The position numbers and the translations under genes are program-made. Source: Diphasiastrum complanatum (Eukaryota; Streptophyta; Lycopodiopsida; Lycopodiales; Lycopodiaceae). Taken from it: a DNA stretch of 64,000 nt. Shown piece after piece: positions 10,571 through 21,565 of this stretch (position 1 is the stretch's first letter; each line of letters begins with the position of its first letter). Under the pieces are notes generated by a model. That model did not search any database. It was not told the origin of the DNA and saw only the letters and a list, made by a program, of their open reading frames with translations. The stretch lies in the NCBI GenBank assembly GCA_029204225.1, contig CM055101.1, positions 29,871,975 to 29,935,974 of the forward strand. Reading direction: 5' to 3'.

Positions 10571-11469
10571 CTTTGAAAATGGTAATCTCACCCTATCTCC
10601 TTGGAATACATGAGCTAGGTCTATACTCGACATGGTTGGAATATCCAATTTGGGGCTAAAAACTCAACCTACTGGCATATTCACTTAGGACCACAGTGGG
10701 TACGATACTCCGTTGGAATATATGGTTCTTAGTCTCTCACTATCGAACATCTGAAAACCGAGATGTTTAGGGATTGGAGACTGCACTTGAAGAAAACCTC
10801 TCTTTAGCAATTGAAGAATCTATCGTTTATCACAGAAGGACGAGTGTACTAAATCATTAGAGAGTGGAAAGATAAATCTTATGAAAGTTTTTAATAATGG
10901 ATCACTTCAGTTAGCTGATCTCCAAGGACATTTACTTGAAACTCAAGTAAATGGTTCAAGGGTGAAGCGCTACTATGACTAATGTCTGATATAATTGTTT
11001 TTGAAGGCCGTCATTTTTTGTCCAATTATTATTATTATTATTTACCAAAGTATTGGCGAAAATGCCAAAACTAGTTTACATTTTAGCGAAAATGCCGAAG
11101 CATGCTACATTGTTTGTATTCAGAAAAACCTAAGACCTTCGCTACATTTTATACTTTGCAAAAAACCCGACACTATATTGGAATTTACCATTTTAGAAAT
11201 ATGAAAATTGCGACACTTACCTTCACATTTTTCGGGATTTTCGACCTTTGGACACCTTCGCATTTTTTGCATAATAATTTTTGCTTTGATTTACCAAACA
11301 AAGCATTTGTGTATTTTGTTTATTTATTTATTTATATATTTTTGTTTTTAGGACTAGACACTTTATTATTGAGTATGTACCTTCAAAACGAAGAACACGC
11401 TTCCATTTAATATTATTCTGATTCGCCGAAATACCATCAATATGCCTAAAACCTCAAACACTTCAGTTC

Positions 11470-12585
11470 TTGTCGCTACCACTTTCCATCACTCTTGCTC
11501 TCCGAATTGCGAAGTGTTGCGATCAAGCTCTTGTCTGCTCGTTTACATCTGCAAGCACTATGGCGATTGTATTCAAAACGCAACCAAAGCCAGTGATACT
11601 AGTATTACAACCACTAGTTGTTCAAGCACGAATTGAAGGTCGTCTTGAATTCAATCCATCAATAATTCCTACTGATTTGTGTTATGAGCTGATCCGCAAT
11701 TTGGGTGAAACAGAAGAAGAACATATTTCCACAACCATCCGCAATCAAGAGATTGTTATCACAGAGGGGATTTATTGTCGTGCCTTACAATTGCCTATGG
11801 ATGGCAGTATGCCAGTTACTAAACCAGATTTCACTGTGGAGAGCGAAGCTTTTCAAGAAGAGGCTTATTTTGATAAATGGGGATACAAACTCTCTTACAT
11901 AAGAGACCCCAATCTCAAGAGGTTCCTTCGATTTGCTCTTGCTTCTATCTTCTTACTGGACCAAGAGTACTTAATTTCAAATACCAATATGAGATACCTG
12001 CTGAGAGCTTTAAATGGAAAACAAATTGCCTTCGGACAGATTGCTTTCAAGCAATTTTGTAAATTAATAAAATTTAATCAATTCTCTAGGCTGGGTCAAC
12101 AAATGGGTATTTTATGTATGCATGCTGGTGTGCTGACAGTGCAGGAGGATATTAGGATTGCACCAGTACTACCAGAGCTAGCCCCATCAATTGAGTCAGA
12201 AGAAGTGTTCATGAATCAACCTGAAGGCTTTGTAGCGAAAGGACAAGAGAATCAAGTATGCTACTTGAAGAAAGCACTTTGTGGTCTTAAACAGGCACCA
12301 CGTGCATGGTACAACATGACTGATGCCTACTTTCGTTCTAAGGAGATGGTGAGAATACATTTTGATCCAAATATTTATGTCTTATGCTCTGATGGTATGG
12401 TTGCTTTGATTACTCTTTATGTTGATGACTTGATTATCACGGGAAATAATCAAGAGATGATAGACATGATCAAGAAAGACCTCATAAAGCAATTCGAGAT
12501 GACAGATCTCAACCTAATGCATTATTGCCTTGGAGTGGAGGTGTGGCAAAAAGGACACAAAGTGGGTTTAACACAAGTGAAGTAG
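11470..12585 (+). CDS. Chimeric reading frame: unknown domain fused to copia RT
   Basis: A 371-codon open frame. Codons up to about 245 form a helical domain I do not recognise; it includes TDLCYELIRNLGETEEEH, IVITEGIYCRALQLP and LKRFLRFALASIFLLDQEYL, and resembles in style the accessory proteins of plant gypsy elements. From about 12205 the frame becomes copia RT without a stop: FMNQPEGFV, LKKALCGLKQAPRAWY, then LYVDDLIITGN, the active site with both Asp. It ends at 12585 inside RT (CLGVEVWQ). RT blocks before QPEGF are missing. The likely start is Met at 11470 or 11560. Whether it is expressed is unknown; it may be a chance join that has stayed open. Confidence 0.6.
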   Translation: MSLPLSITLALRIAKCCDQALVCSFTSASTMAIVFKTQPKPVILVLQPLVVQARIEGRLEFNPSIIPTDLCYELIRNLGETEEEHISTTIRNQEIVITEGIYCRALQLPMDGSMPVTKPDFTVESEAFQEEAYFDKWGYKLSYIRDPNLKRFLRFALASIFLLDQEYLISNTNMRYLLRALNGKQIAFGQIAFKQFCKLIKFNQFSRLGQQMGILCMHAGVLTVQEDIRIAPVLPELAPSIESEEVFMNQPEGFVAKGQENQVCYLKKALCGLKQAPRAWYNMTDAYFRSKEMVRIHFDPNIYVLCSDGMVALITLYVDDLIITGNNQEMIDMIKKDLIKQFEMTDLNLMHYCLGVEVWQKGHKVGLTQVK

Positions 12586-12589
12586 AGTC

Positions 12590-12870
12590 AGAGAGTTGCT
12601 GCACAAATTCAGGTTTGCAGGATTGCAATCCAGTGAACACTCCTATTGAGCCAGTTAAAAAGCTTTCTAAGCTTGACGAATCACAACCATTTGATGCTAC
12701 GCTGTATAGGTAGTTAGTCGGGAGCTTGATTTATTTTACCTTGACTAGACCAGATATATGCTATGTTGTTGGTATTGTAAGTCAATTTATGGAAGCACCT
12801 ACGAAAACACATTGGAAGGCAGCTAAGCGCATTTTTTGTTATGTCAAAGGCACTTCCAATTATTACAAAG
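12590..12870 (+). pseudogene. Copia RT-to-RNase H connection
   Basis: Continues the copia part of the chimeric frame after a stop and frame change: CNPVNTPIEPVKKLSKLDE, then (after a stop) [34 protein letters not shown] and [12 protein letters not shown]. These are the conserved copia blocks between RT and RNase H. It breaks off near 12870 into a repeat shared with 8123-8226; the RNase H catalytic part is absent. Confidence 0.8.
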
Positions 12871-12975
12871 GCACATATACGATTCAAATCTTTATTTCAA
12901 TGATGATTCACTTGAAAACTTTTCTTAGTTCATATCAAGACACCAAAGTACTCAATAACATTCTCAAGAGAAATG

Positions 12976-14115
12976 TAACATTCATCACCGAACTCAAACT
13001 GTATGCAAAAGGGTGATACCTGAACTAGTCCTTATCCACTGATAGGACCCATAGTACAGTAACACAATAGTTGTACTTTAATTTTCTGATTCTTTTGTCT
13101 TTGGCGAAAATGGAAAGCACATCTAGCATCATTAACAATGCAGAAATTTTGCATCTACTACACATAGAAGATGTAAAATCAACAAGAACTTGTCAAAATC
13201 ACTTATGTCTAGTTTGTACAACGTGTACAACAATAGTACTCACATGTGGGAACTTACATATACAAAAAAATAGCATTCTATACACAAGAATCCACTATAT
13301 CATCACCAAATTGCAAAAATGATTGGAAAACCCCAAAGAGATATCTTCCATAAGAATGAATGAGTTGGTGTACAGGGAGCATGAGGGCATGTTACGTGTA
13401 TGGCATTAGCTTGTTACAATAAACTTTTACAAACTTTTGATTCTCTCTAAAATACATATCGTTTTCTTTTACTTCTTAATGAAATAGATTATTAATCACA
13501 GAGAAGGGTTGTACCACATTCAAAAGACTCATAGGCTGCATGCTATTAACAACTCTTATGTGTCTTTAAGAAAGCTAAGTACCTATATGTTCTAAAGAAA
13601 TGAGAACTTTAACTCGCCCTTCTTATTGGCATGCCTAGAAGTCATCATTGTCTGAACTTCAAGCGATCGAATGTGCATGAAAGTATTTAAGAAAATTTTC
13701 CTAATTGAGAATTTGACGAGTGCATGAGATAAATGTGTCTTTGAGTTAATGCAAATGACCCTCATCTCTTTCGAACATAGTAGTGGGGATTATACATGTG
13801 GCCATACTGAATACATTGCCACAAAAATCAACCCAATCGTTTCTCATATAGGGTCACGATAGTTAGGATAATTCCTTGGAACACAAGATTTGCAACTATG
13901 TACATACAACTATCTTCTAACTAGATAGACTGGGGGTTTGACACTGAGAAGAATGGATGTGAGACAGACTGATCTATTAAACTTGCTTTAAGGGAGATAG
14001 TAAGTAAGGCCAAAACTAAGAAAATCTCGAATGACATATATAAGAAAGCAACAAGAGTAAGGATACGTTTTGTTCTATGAGAATCATCTCATTGTAATGT
14101 CCTTATGTTTGATTT
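12976..14115. other. Stretch without recognised gene
   Basis: About 1.1 kb of AT-rich sequence. I saw no domain motif, LTR terminus, tandem repeat or splice-consistent frame on either strand. It lies between a broken copia and a truncated gypsy. Confidence 0.5.
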
Positions 14116-14121
14116 GAAATT

Positions 14122-14990
14122 TTATAAATGAAATGCTCGTAGAGTAAATACCCTATCATTTTGAGGATGAAATGTGGCAGGTGCATTACAAAGACCAAAG
14201 GGCATTCGTGTATGTGCGTACGTCCCCCAATCAGTGGTGAAAGTAGTTTTGGATCTATCTTCCTCTTTTATAAAAACTTGGTTATAACCTGAGAATCCAT
14301 CTAAAAAACTATAACGTTCATGTCTAGCTACCTGGTCAAGAATGGTATCTGTATATGGCAGAGGATGATAATCTTTTGCTATGGCAGCATTTAGTTTCCT
14401 AAAATACTGACAAACTCTAATCTTGCCCGTCTTCTTCTTAGGTACTATAACTATTGGTGACACCCACTCACTGCATAGAACATGATATATAATACTCGCT
14501 CTAAGACATCTATCTAATTCGTCTTTTACTAATAAGGAATACTTTGGATTCAATCTATATTGGCGCTGCCTAATAGGTATTGTTCCCTGAATGAGATCTA
14601 TTCTATGTTCACCCCATTTAGCTGGTATACCTATTAAATCAGCCATCGACCAAGCAAACACATTTTGGTATTTTTGAAGAAGCAATATATACTCTTCACG
14701 TTCTTGGTCCGATTGGTGTTTATATAGATTCAAAGTCTTACCTTTATTAATTTCTACTTTTACATAATCTGTTTTATCTACCATCCCCTTGGTCAAACTT
14801 GCTCTGGTTCCACCCAGAACTTCTCTTGACTCGGATGTTGTCGTTATTTCTGCTTCCTCAACAATCTCATAGCATTCTATGAAATTAATCCATGATTCAG
14901 CAAGTCTAGGTAACTCTTCACCCCATCTCAAAAGGTGACCCCCTATTGGACTGGCTGTGAGAATACCTGAAAAAAATATTTGTTTGGTAG
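14122..14990 (-). pseudogene. Ty3/gypsy reverse transcriptase, N-terminal two thirds
   Basis: The open 300-codon frame runs from the protease-RT spacer (EYILLLQKYQNVFAWSMADL) through HRIDLIQGTIPIRQRQYRL, WVSPIVIVPKK, RVCQYFRKLNAA, YSFLDGFSGYNQV (first catalytic Asp region) and MPFGLCNAPATF. It then stops at 14122, before the YLDD active site. RT fingers and part of the palm are therefore present but catalysis is lost. The EYILLLQKYQNVFAWS spacer suggests the Tat-like branch, which is an inference. It is contiguous with the protease and gag fragments upstream at 15000-17774. Confidence 0.85.
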
Positions 14991-14994
14991 ACAA

Positions 14995-15524
14995 TTTATA
15001 ATAGCATCTGCTTGATATAACCATGGACTTCCAAATAATATCGAATGAGCTGGTGTATCTACTGGATTTATGACAAGGAAATTCATAACAAATGTCTTTG
15101 TCTCTATAACCACGTTAATACCTTTTAGCTAGCCTATTGGTGTACATTTAGTCGCGTCTGCTAAATGGATTTCATGGTAAGTCATAGGCTGTATCTGGTT
15201 TTCTAATCCTAATTTTTTAACCATTGTTTCCATTACTAGGTTGATACTAGATCCTGAGTCTATTAGTCTATCTATGTTCTGGTCTCCTATGATCGCACTA
15301 ATCTTTGGAACTCCACAATCTCCTCTATCTACATATTCTACTCTATTATTGTATGCAGGTATTCTTAATGTAACTAACCTCTCCCCTTCCCTAGTCCCTA
15401 CTGATTGAAGCCCTTCTTCCTTAGAAGTATAGCTCAAGGAAGATGCAGGTGTCTCACCTTCGTACTTATCTTTTTCCCATGATGTGGAAATTCTTTTATG
15501 ACTTTTTCTTGTCGGTGTCTCCAT
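14995..15524 (-). pseudogene. Gypsy aspartic protease-like domain, second copy
   Basis: The frame contains NIDRLIDSGSSINLV (active-site Asp-Ser-Gly), then IHLADATKCTPIG. After a stop at 15129 it continues as NVVIETKTFVMNFLV and PVDTPAHSILFGSPWLYQAD. This is the standard fold order of a retroviral-type protease, which matures the polyprotein. An upstream spacer of about 60 codons (SHKRISTSWEKDKYEGE) separates it from the first copy at 15540-15860. Apart from the one stop it looks well preserved. Confidence 0.75.
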
Positions 15525-15539
15525 CTGGTCTTTGAAGGT

Positions 15540-15860
15540 AATCTCCTTTTTCTTCCAGTGGGTTATAACATCAGCTTGATAGAGCCATGGTCATCCTAAT
15601 AACACTCTATATGACGATTGTCTCGTAGTTTTTAATATTATAAAATCCATAAGAAACTTATGGTCTCCAATATAAACTATAACCTGAGATAGTTCTCCTA
15701 TTGGTGATCTTCTAGTTGCATCGGCTAATCTTAAATGTCTTAAAGTGGGTGCTATTCTATGATAAATGCCTAATTCATATGTTGTTTTTTCAGTCACTAT
15801 ATTTACATTATCTAAGATGCAGCCATTAATTACTACTTGAATTTCTGGTTGGCCTTCATC
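15540..15860 (-). pseudogene. Gypsy aspartic protease-like domain, first copy
   Basis: Minus-strand reading gives VVINGCILDNVNIVTEK, where the active-site loop has lost the Gly after Asp (no DSG or DGG), then LRLADATRRSPIGELSQ, VIVYIGDHKFLMDFIIL and SSYRVLLG followed by PWLYQAD after a stop. It aligns block by block with the second copy downstream, so this element carries two protease domains in series. The damaged loop suggests this copy is inactive. Confidence 0.7.
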
Positions 15861-15908
15861 ACCATAATTAACTAATCCTATGTTGACTACTGGTAACTTT
15901 GCTTTTCT

Positions 15909-16340
15909 TTATTTTTTATTTTGCAAAACTTGCTTAATTTCTTTTTTATAATATTGGTTATCGTCTAATAATTGTTTAAAAGTTATATTGGGCATTCTAG
16001 AAACAAGGTCTTCGACAATATTATAAGAATGGTTTCTAAGTGGCGACAGATCTATAGGTATCTCGCTACTTATAACTAGATCTGAAAATGTCACTTTTTT
16101 AACTTTTCTAGTTTCTTCGTCTAAAAGCTTCTTAGCTTCTGAACTAATATCAACATTATAATGTTTTCCATTAGATTTATCAAGCTTTAATTCTTTATTA
16201 CTAGGAATTTTTACTATTGTTTTGCGACCTTCGCATTTTCTGTCGCATTTTTTGCAGTTTTTGCAATTTTCGTCTTAGTTTTCTTCTTATCTTTAAGAGT
16301 TAAATAGTCTTTACTACTACTTCTATCCTCCGAACTATCA
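15909..16340 (-). pseudogene. Gypsy gag-protease spacer
   Basis: An open piece of 61 codons (SDLVISSEIPIDLSPLRNHS, then NITFKQLLDDNQYYKKEI) followed upstream by lysine-rich, stop-broken sequence. Such spacers before the protease are typical of plant gypsy elements. I see no enzymatic motif. Its T-rich plus strand contains CTTCGCATTTTCTGTCGCATTT at 16228, like words at 11060-11270 and 27900. Confidence 0.5.
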
Positions 16341-16399
16341 TGTTAGTGCTAGTCTTAGATGGCCGAAGGTCGTCTTCCCTAGGTGAGTTTACAAACCTT

Positions 16400-16565
16400 G
16401 GTTTAGACCGTGGCTGTTGTGGCTGAGGACATTCAGCAGTGACATGCCCTTCGCCTTTACAGTTAGCGCAGAGTGGCACATATCCTGCTGATCTCCTGGG
16501 TTCAGGGCAATCAGGCGAATAGTGACCCAGGGCTCAGCAATTGTAGCACGAACCCCTTACTCTGG
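16400..16565 (-). pseudogene. Gag nucleocapsid, paired CCHC zinc knuckles
   Basis: Minus-strand frame: SCYNC (stop) ALGHYSPDC, then CANCKGEGHVTAECPQ. Both fit C-x2-C-x4-H-x4-C, the RNA-binding zinc knuckle of retroelement nucleocapsids. A third, imperfect knuckle (CTAFGKEGHSKTNC, second Cys replaced) lies at about 16735-16780 in the adjoining gag frame. Three knuckles in one gag is more than the usual one or two. Confidence 0.75.
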
Positions 16566-16636
16566 TTAGTGGAGTGGAATCTCGTGTTCCGCCCCTTCAC
16601 AAAATAGTGTACTGTTGACTAGTACCTGTTTCAGTA

Positions 16637-17774
16637 TCATAGTTTTTTGGCAGTAGGAGTTGCAGTATAAGCTACCTCCTCATGATTATTAATCGGACAG
16701 AGGAATAGTTCCTCTTCTAAATAATTAGTCTGTAAATTGAGACAGTTGGTCTTAGAATGACCTTCCTTCCCAAACGCAGTACACCAAACATTGGCGTTAG
16801 GCTTCGCTTTCTTTCGCTTGGCTTTAACATCAAATATTTGGACCTTTAGATCACTCATTTCTCTTGTTGACAACTCAACACTTTTCAGATTTCTCCATTC
16901 TTTTCTTTCTTTCTGAGTTCCTATTCTTAGTTTTCCTGTAAGAAGTTTGTTTTTCCGATGAAGAAGAATAAGATGAATACTCAAAAGATTCTTTCATATC
17001 CACTGAATCAGATTCTGATTCAGACTCAGTATATGTTTCAGATTCTTTTGTTCGTCTAAATTTGTGTTCTTTACTACTTTTTCTTTCATTTCTCCGTTTG
17101 CGAGAAATTCGAGAGGTTTCGTAATTCTCAACAGAGGCAATGACATCTTCCAAATAAGTCATCAAACCCTGTCGACAATAATGAACCATTTTCTTAGGCA
17201 AACCACCCAAGAACCATTCATTTTGCATAGGAACTGGATACTGGGCTCCTAACTTTCCTATTAAATTCTTAACCCTACGAGTATATTTCCTAAGTGATTC
17301 CTTTGGCTTTTTTTCAATAGAGTTAAGCCGAGCCAGCAATCTAGTGGAATATCCTATCTCCCTAAACTGTTTAAAGAATGCTGCTTTTAAAGCGTTCCAA
17401 GTATTAACTGTTTTTGGTACTAATTGACTGTACCAAATCTTAGCCTGCTTCCGCAAAAGACCTGGCAAAATTCTGATTTTATCCTCGTCCATTTGCTCTT
17501 TGTTTGCTATGGTAATGGATTCAAATTGCAACATATAACTATCCGCATCTTCAGATCATGATTCCTTAAAGAAATCATATTTGATTTTTGTAGATGTGGG
17601 TGGCGCTGGATTAGCCATATTAACATATGGTGGTGAACTAGATGAACTTGCATCGGAGGCGCATGTATGGCCACAGACTGGCTGCATTCTAGTTGTCATA
17701 TTTGAAATCCATACTACATGCAGATCGTGCTCTTTGTTGTGGTGATGATATTGAAAAAAAGAACTCAAAGTCAT
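16637..17774 (-). pseudogene. Ty3/gypsy gag polyprotein
   Basis: Starts near 17774 (initial Met, then a Ser-rich N-terminus). The capsid core runs from EDADSYMLQFESITIAN through LLRKQAKIWYSQL, TWNALKAAFFKQFRE and LRKYTRRVKNLIGKL, the retrotransposon gag family signature. The C-terminal part is an Arg/Lys and Ser/Glu-rich tail leading to zinc knuckles. One stop lies near 17554 and one frameshift near 16900. Gag forms the virus-like particle in the cytoplasm. Upstream of the start lies the microsatellite array, and no LTR or primer site is visible there. Confidence 0.8.
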
Positions 17775-17869
17775 TTCATTCCATGATTTGAAAGAGAGAG
17801 AAGAGGTGGAGTGTAGATGTATGCTTGAAGATATTGAAAGACTTTGGAGTTTATTTTTTGTTCTTTTTT

Positions 17870-18272
17870 TGAAAAATAAAATTTTAAGAGAGAGAGAGAG
17901 AGAGAGTGCTATAATAGATTGTGATAGAGTTTATAATAGATTGATTTATGATAGTGTTTATAATAGATTGTTGGAATTATTTAAGATAGTGGATGTGTGT
18001 GTTTGAGAGGATGTGTATGTGTTTTGAATTTTGCATTGATCTATAATTTAGGTTAATAGACAAATAGATATAGATAGTGTTGGGTAGTAATAGATTGTTA
18101 AATTTATAATGTGTGTGTGTGAGAGAGAGAGAAAAAAAAAATAGAGAAAGAGAAGATGTGTTGTGTGTTTAACATTTTGCATTGATTTGGAAATTTAAGA
18201 TTATAGATAAATACATAGGCTATGGTATTAATAGATTGTTAGATTTATATTTATTTAGGACTAAGAATGATC

Positions 18273-18329
<57 letters not shown>

Positions 18330-18376
18330 GTGAGCATGTTTAGCATTTTACATTAATTTAAGATTTAAGATTTAAG

Positions 18377-18435
<59 letters not shown>

Positions 18436-18493
18436 GGGGGGAGAGAAGAGGAAAGAAGTGTGTATGTGTTGTGTCTTGCATTTTTTATTTAAG

Positions 18494-18581
<88 letters not shown>

Positions 18582-18658
18582 CATTAAGCATTAGTTTAGA
18601 GTATTTAAGAGTGATAAATAAATAAATGGTGTTTGATAGAAAATTTATATTAGATTTA

Positions 18659-18700
<42 letters not shown>

Positions 18701-18884
18701 AGTGGGAGGGAGGAAGTGTGTATGTGTTGTGTTTTGCATTTTGAATTTAAGATAATAGAGAGACAGAGAGAGAGAGAGTTTTGTATTATGCATTAGTTTA
18801 GGGTATTTAAGAGTGATAGATAAATAAATAGTGTTTGATATAAAATTTATATTAGATTTATATTGAGAGAGAGAGAGATGCAGT

Positions 18885-18921
<37 letters not shown>

Positions 18922-18989
18922 TGATTAAGATTTAGAGTAGTAGATGACTAAATAGTGTTTGTTGGTAATTGTATGTTTGATTTGTATGT

Positions 18990-19026
<37 letters not shown>

Positions 19027-19090
19027 AGGGCAATAGATGAATAGATAATGTTTAATGATATTTAATGTATGTTAGATTTGTAATTTAAGA
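17870..19090. repeat. Satellite-like array with embedded AG, AT and GT microsatellites
   Basis: A degenerate unit of about 110-170 bp recurs about eight times: TTTTGCATT, then (A)TTTAAGA, GATAAATA(A)ATA, GTGTTTGATA and TTAGATTTATAATG, followed by an AG run. Long runs include AG at 18274-18323, 18380-18432, 18541-18576, 18662-18694 and 18991-19020, AT at about 18496-18540 and GT at about 18890-18917. Unit length varies because the runs differ. Serine/leucine frames here are artefacts. Confidence 0.75.
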
Positions 19091-19700
19091 GAGAGAAAAA
19101 AAATGAACAAGCATAAAATGAGAGAATTTGAGGTGGATTAACAAAATTCGCTTATAATAATGGTTCAATTTTGTAATATATGTTATTTTTTGATTGCTTG
19201 TGCATGTGACAAAAATATTCAAAAAATAGAGAGGAAGCATTTAAAGTGTGAGCAATTGCACGTTTGCACTTTAGCTTCGAGTGAGTTTACCGGTGAGTAT
19301 GTGTTGCTTCAAATTTTATTATTATTGGAATATGTTATCTAACATTTTAAGAAATTAAATGTAATTCATCATTTTCATTTTGTTCAAAGTAATATCGTAT
19401 TTTACCGCATACACTAGCAATTAGTTAATATGCAAAGGTGAAATGTAGATAATTAAAATTCCCAATCCTAGGAAAATGTGTAGCCCTTTTCTCCCATTAA
19501 AGGCGAGGTTCTAATCTTTCCAACTTGCATGGAAAAACCTACACGCCATAGGGAGGGAATATGTGGTGACATTCTGAAACAGGAGATAACCGCAAGGTTC
19601 AGGCATTGTAATTATCACATTCAACTCTATCTATAAAAGTATACATAAAAAATATTGCGATGAATATAAAAAAAAGTGAGTGCAAGTGAATTTAAGTATT
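19091..19700. other. Stretch without recognised gene
   Basis: AT-rich sequence downstream of the satellite. No motif, LTR end or repeat was recognised. Confidence 0.5.
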
Positions 19701-19705
19701 AATAA

Positions 19706-20105
19706 TCATAGATCATTCTCATCATTTACGTCATTCTCGTCATTACACAATTCTTGGCACTCATCTGAATCTAGGTCTAGGTATAATCGTAAATTTCCAA
19801 TCGTGTCTCTTTGATTATGTGAGGTACCCTCATATTCAATCTCCTCTTCTTCTAATTCTATCTCATCCAAACGTGGGGGCCTCAAATTACCCCAAATTTG
19901 GTCTTGTACGATCGTAGGAATTTCATCATTTCCATTTGTACCTTCTTCTCCCATCATTTCGACATCATTTGGAGTTTGGATGAGTGGTTCAAGTTCTTCC
20001 AAAACGTTGCCAAAATTGGGTGGTGATTCATTGTGTGTATCCAATTCAGCAATATCTTTTCCTTCAAACACACGTCGTTTTCTTGCATTATGTCTAGTGA
20101 ATGTC
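19706..20105 (-). pseudogene. Acidic reading frame of unknown origin
   Basis: A 121-codon open frame (longer if read from about 20105) with HNARKRRVFEGKDIAELDTH, then LEELEPLIQTPNDVEM, RPPRLDEIELEEEEIEYEG and a DENDVNDENDL end. The acidic, low-complexity tail after a basic start is reminiscent of C-terminal tails of plant DNA transposases, but no catalytic or dimerisation motif is present, so this is only a possibility. It overlaps, in another frame, the end of a copia RT fragment. Confidence 0.3.
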
Positions 20106-20109
20106 CAGA

Positions 20110-20340
20110 TCTTCTGCAGGTGCGAATAGATTGATGCTTTACCATTGGACTAAAGGTGTCAGTGTGATCTATTCCATATACTTGCTCAGATCCTTTAACC
20201 ACTAAACAAGCTTCCCATTTGGATATTGATCCATCTGGCTTAAGCTTTAGCTTGAAGATCCATTTAGAATCAATAGGTTTAATACCTGCAAGCGATGGGA
20301 CACGCATCCCATCAACAGCAACTTGGGCCATGCATGGATT
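20110..20340 (-). pseudogene. Copia RT, N-terminal fragment
   Basis: Frame reads SKWIFKLKLKPDGSISKWEA, CLVVKGSEQVYGIDHTDTFSP and VKHQSIR, the first block of Ty1/copia RT (fingers). It is cut after about 75 codons, before any catalytic Asp, where the acidic frame takes over. Upstream sequence shows no integrase. Confidence 0.8.
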
Positions 20341-20344
20341 GCCA

Positions 20345-21235
20345 TAGTGAAGAACTATATGTACAATGTATTTTGGTTTTCAGAAATACAGTTGCTACGT
20401 GAGTTTGGTATGGAGAGTGCTTTCTGTCTATGTTACTGTGTTGTGGAGTCTTATGATCTCACATTATCCAAATTTTGTCATATATTGTAAAAAATTTTCA
20501 ATTTCCATATATATAAAATGTGCCATAGTGCCTAAATACATGTAAAGGCCTATTTCGCACTTTGTAAATTCATATCTCGAGTACAAGTTGCGACGTTCTA
20601 AAGAGACGCAATAGAAGTTCAGAATCGACATTTTACCGTTTGTAAGCGACATTGAGACTGAAGAACATTCCTATAAGGATAGCACTATGTGCCATTGTAC
20701 ATACACATTTCTACGCAGAGCTGAGTATCAATATAGAGCGAAGAACAAGTTCTTATAGCTTGAAGATTCTTTCCTTCTGTTATCTCTCACATATTTACTT
20801 CTTACCATTTGTGCGAACACACTTTGTATGATCTGTGATTGATTGTGATACTGTTCTATTTGCGTCACACACATCTCTTAAGTTATACTGAATTTCAGTT
20901 ACTCTAACACGGATTTTTAGGCGACACCAGCAAGTAATAATTCTGACTAATGTGTGCAGGGAATTAGCCGAAGTTGTCAACCATAACCTTTAGCAGAAAT
21001 TCCTTCAACTCTGAATTAGCTATGTGTTCATATAATGGGGTTGATTGAGACTCTGTCTTGTTTGCTTCCTGCGATAAAACCTAATTCTCTGTGTTTGATT
21101 AAGAAGAACTTTTAGCTAATGTGATTCTGCTTGACGAATCTAATTGCTAGTTGTTGTCAGTTCTGACTGTTTTCCTGATGCCTGAAGAGCCTGAAAGATA
21201 AAGTGATTCTTACAATATAGACCTTGACCAAATCA
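20345..21235. other. Stretch without recognised gene
   Basis: Bases 20345-21235 hold short open frames with no recognisable motif. Words such as GAGACGCAATAG and GCGACATTG recur but no tandem structure or LTR end is clear. Confidence 0.45.
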
Positions 21236-21239
21236 TTTC

Positions 21240-21345
21240 ATCATTGGTGTTCCTAGATGCCAATTTACCCAAATATCTTTGGATAAACAGTTATGTCGTT
21301 GTAGTATTCATTGTGAACTTTATACACTCTAGCCTGTTTATCATC
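21240..21345 (+). pseudogene. Copia integrase scrap
   Basis: Plus-strand frame LDANLPKYLWINSYVVVVFI, VNFIHSS matches the copia integrase segment after the catalytic Glu (..LPK.LW.EA...AVYI.NR.P). About 30 codons survive. Orientation is opposite to the neighbouring copia A gag. Confidence 0.55.
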
Positions 21346-21465
21346 ATACATACATTTACCATGCAAAAGATGAGATTATTCTCTCTTGGAGAACGATCGA
21401 ACCTTTTATATTACGTAATTCATTGATTTTGTGGAAATCTATAACGATTAGGCCACCACATAATT

Positions 21466-21486
21466 TGGCGTCGTTGCCAGGGAGAT
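21466..21486 (+). promoter_or_regulatory. Gypsy primer binding site, tRNA-Asp type
   Basis: TTTGGCGTCGTTGCCAGGGAG fits the tRNA-Asp complement TGGCGCCGTTGCCGGGGA with two changes. It is preceded by CCACCACA, a plausible LTR 3' end, so a plus-strand gypsy 5' LTR probably ended near 21461. The LTR start and the downstream gag were not found; the sequence passes within 100 bp into a minus-strand copia gag. Confidence 0.6.
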
Positions 21487-21565
21487 GAATTTCACCTTTT
21501 GCAATATTTTTAAGTGTATTACATCTACAAATCTTTCTCATGTAATGCATGCCAAGAACATACTC

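Noticed and set aside
18358-18591. Leucine/serine/isoleucine-repeat reading frame
   Set aside because: It is the translation of AG and AT microsatellite runs.
19706-20105. Transposase C-terminal tail
   Set aside because: The acidic tail is suggestive but there is no catalytic or dimerisation motif. It is kept only as an unknown frame.
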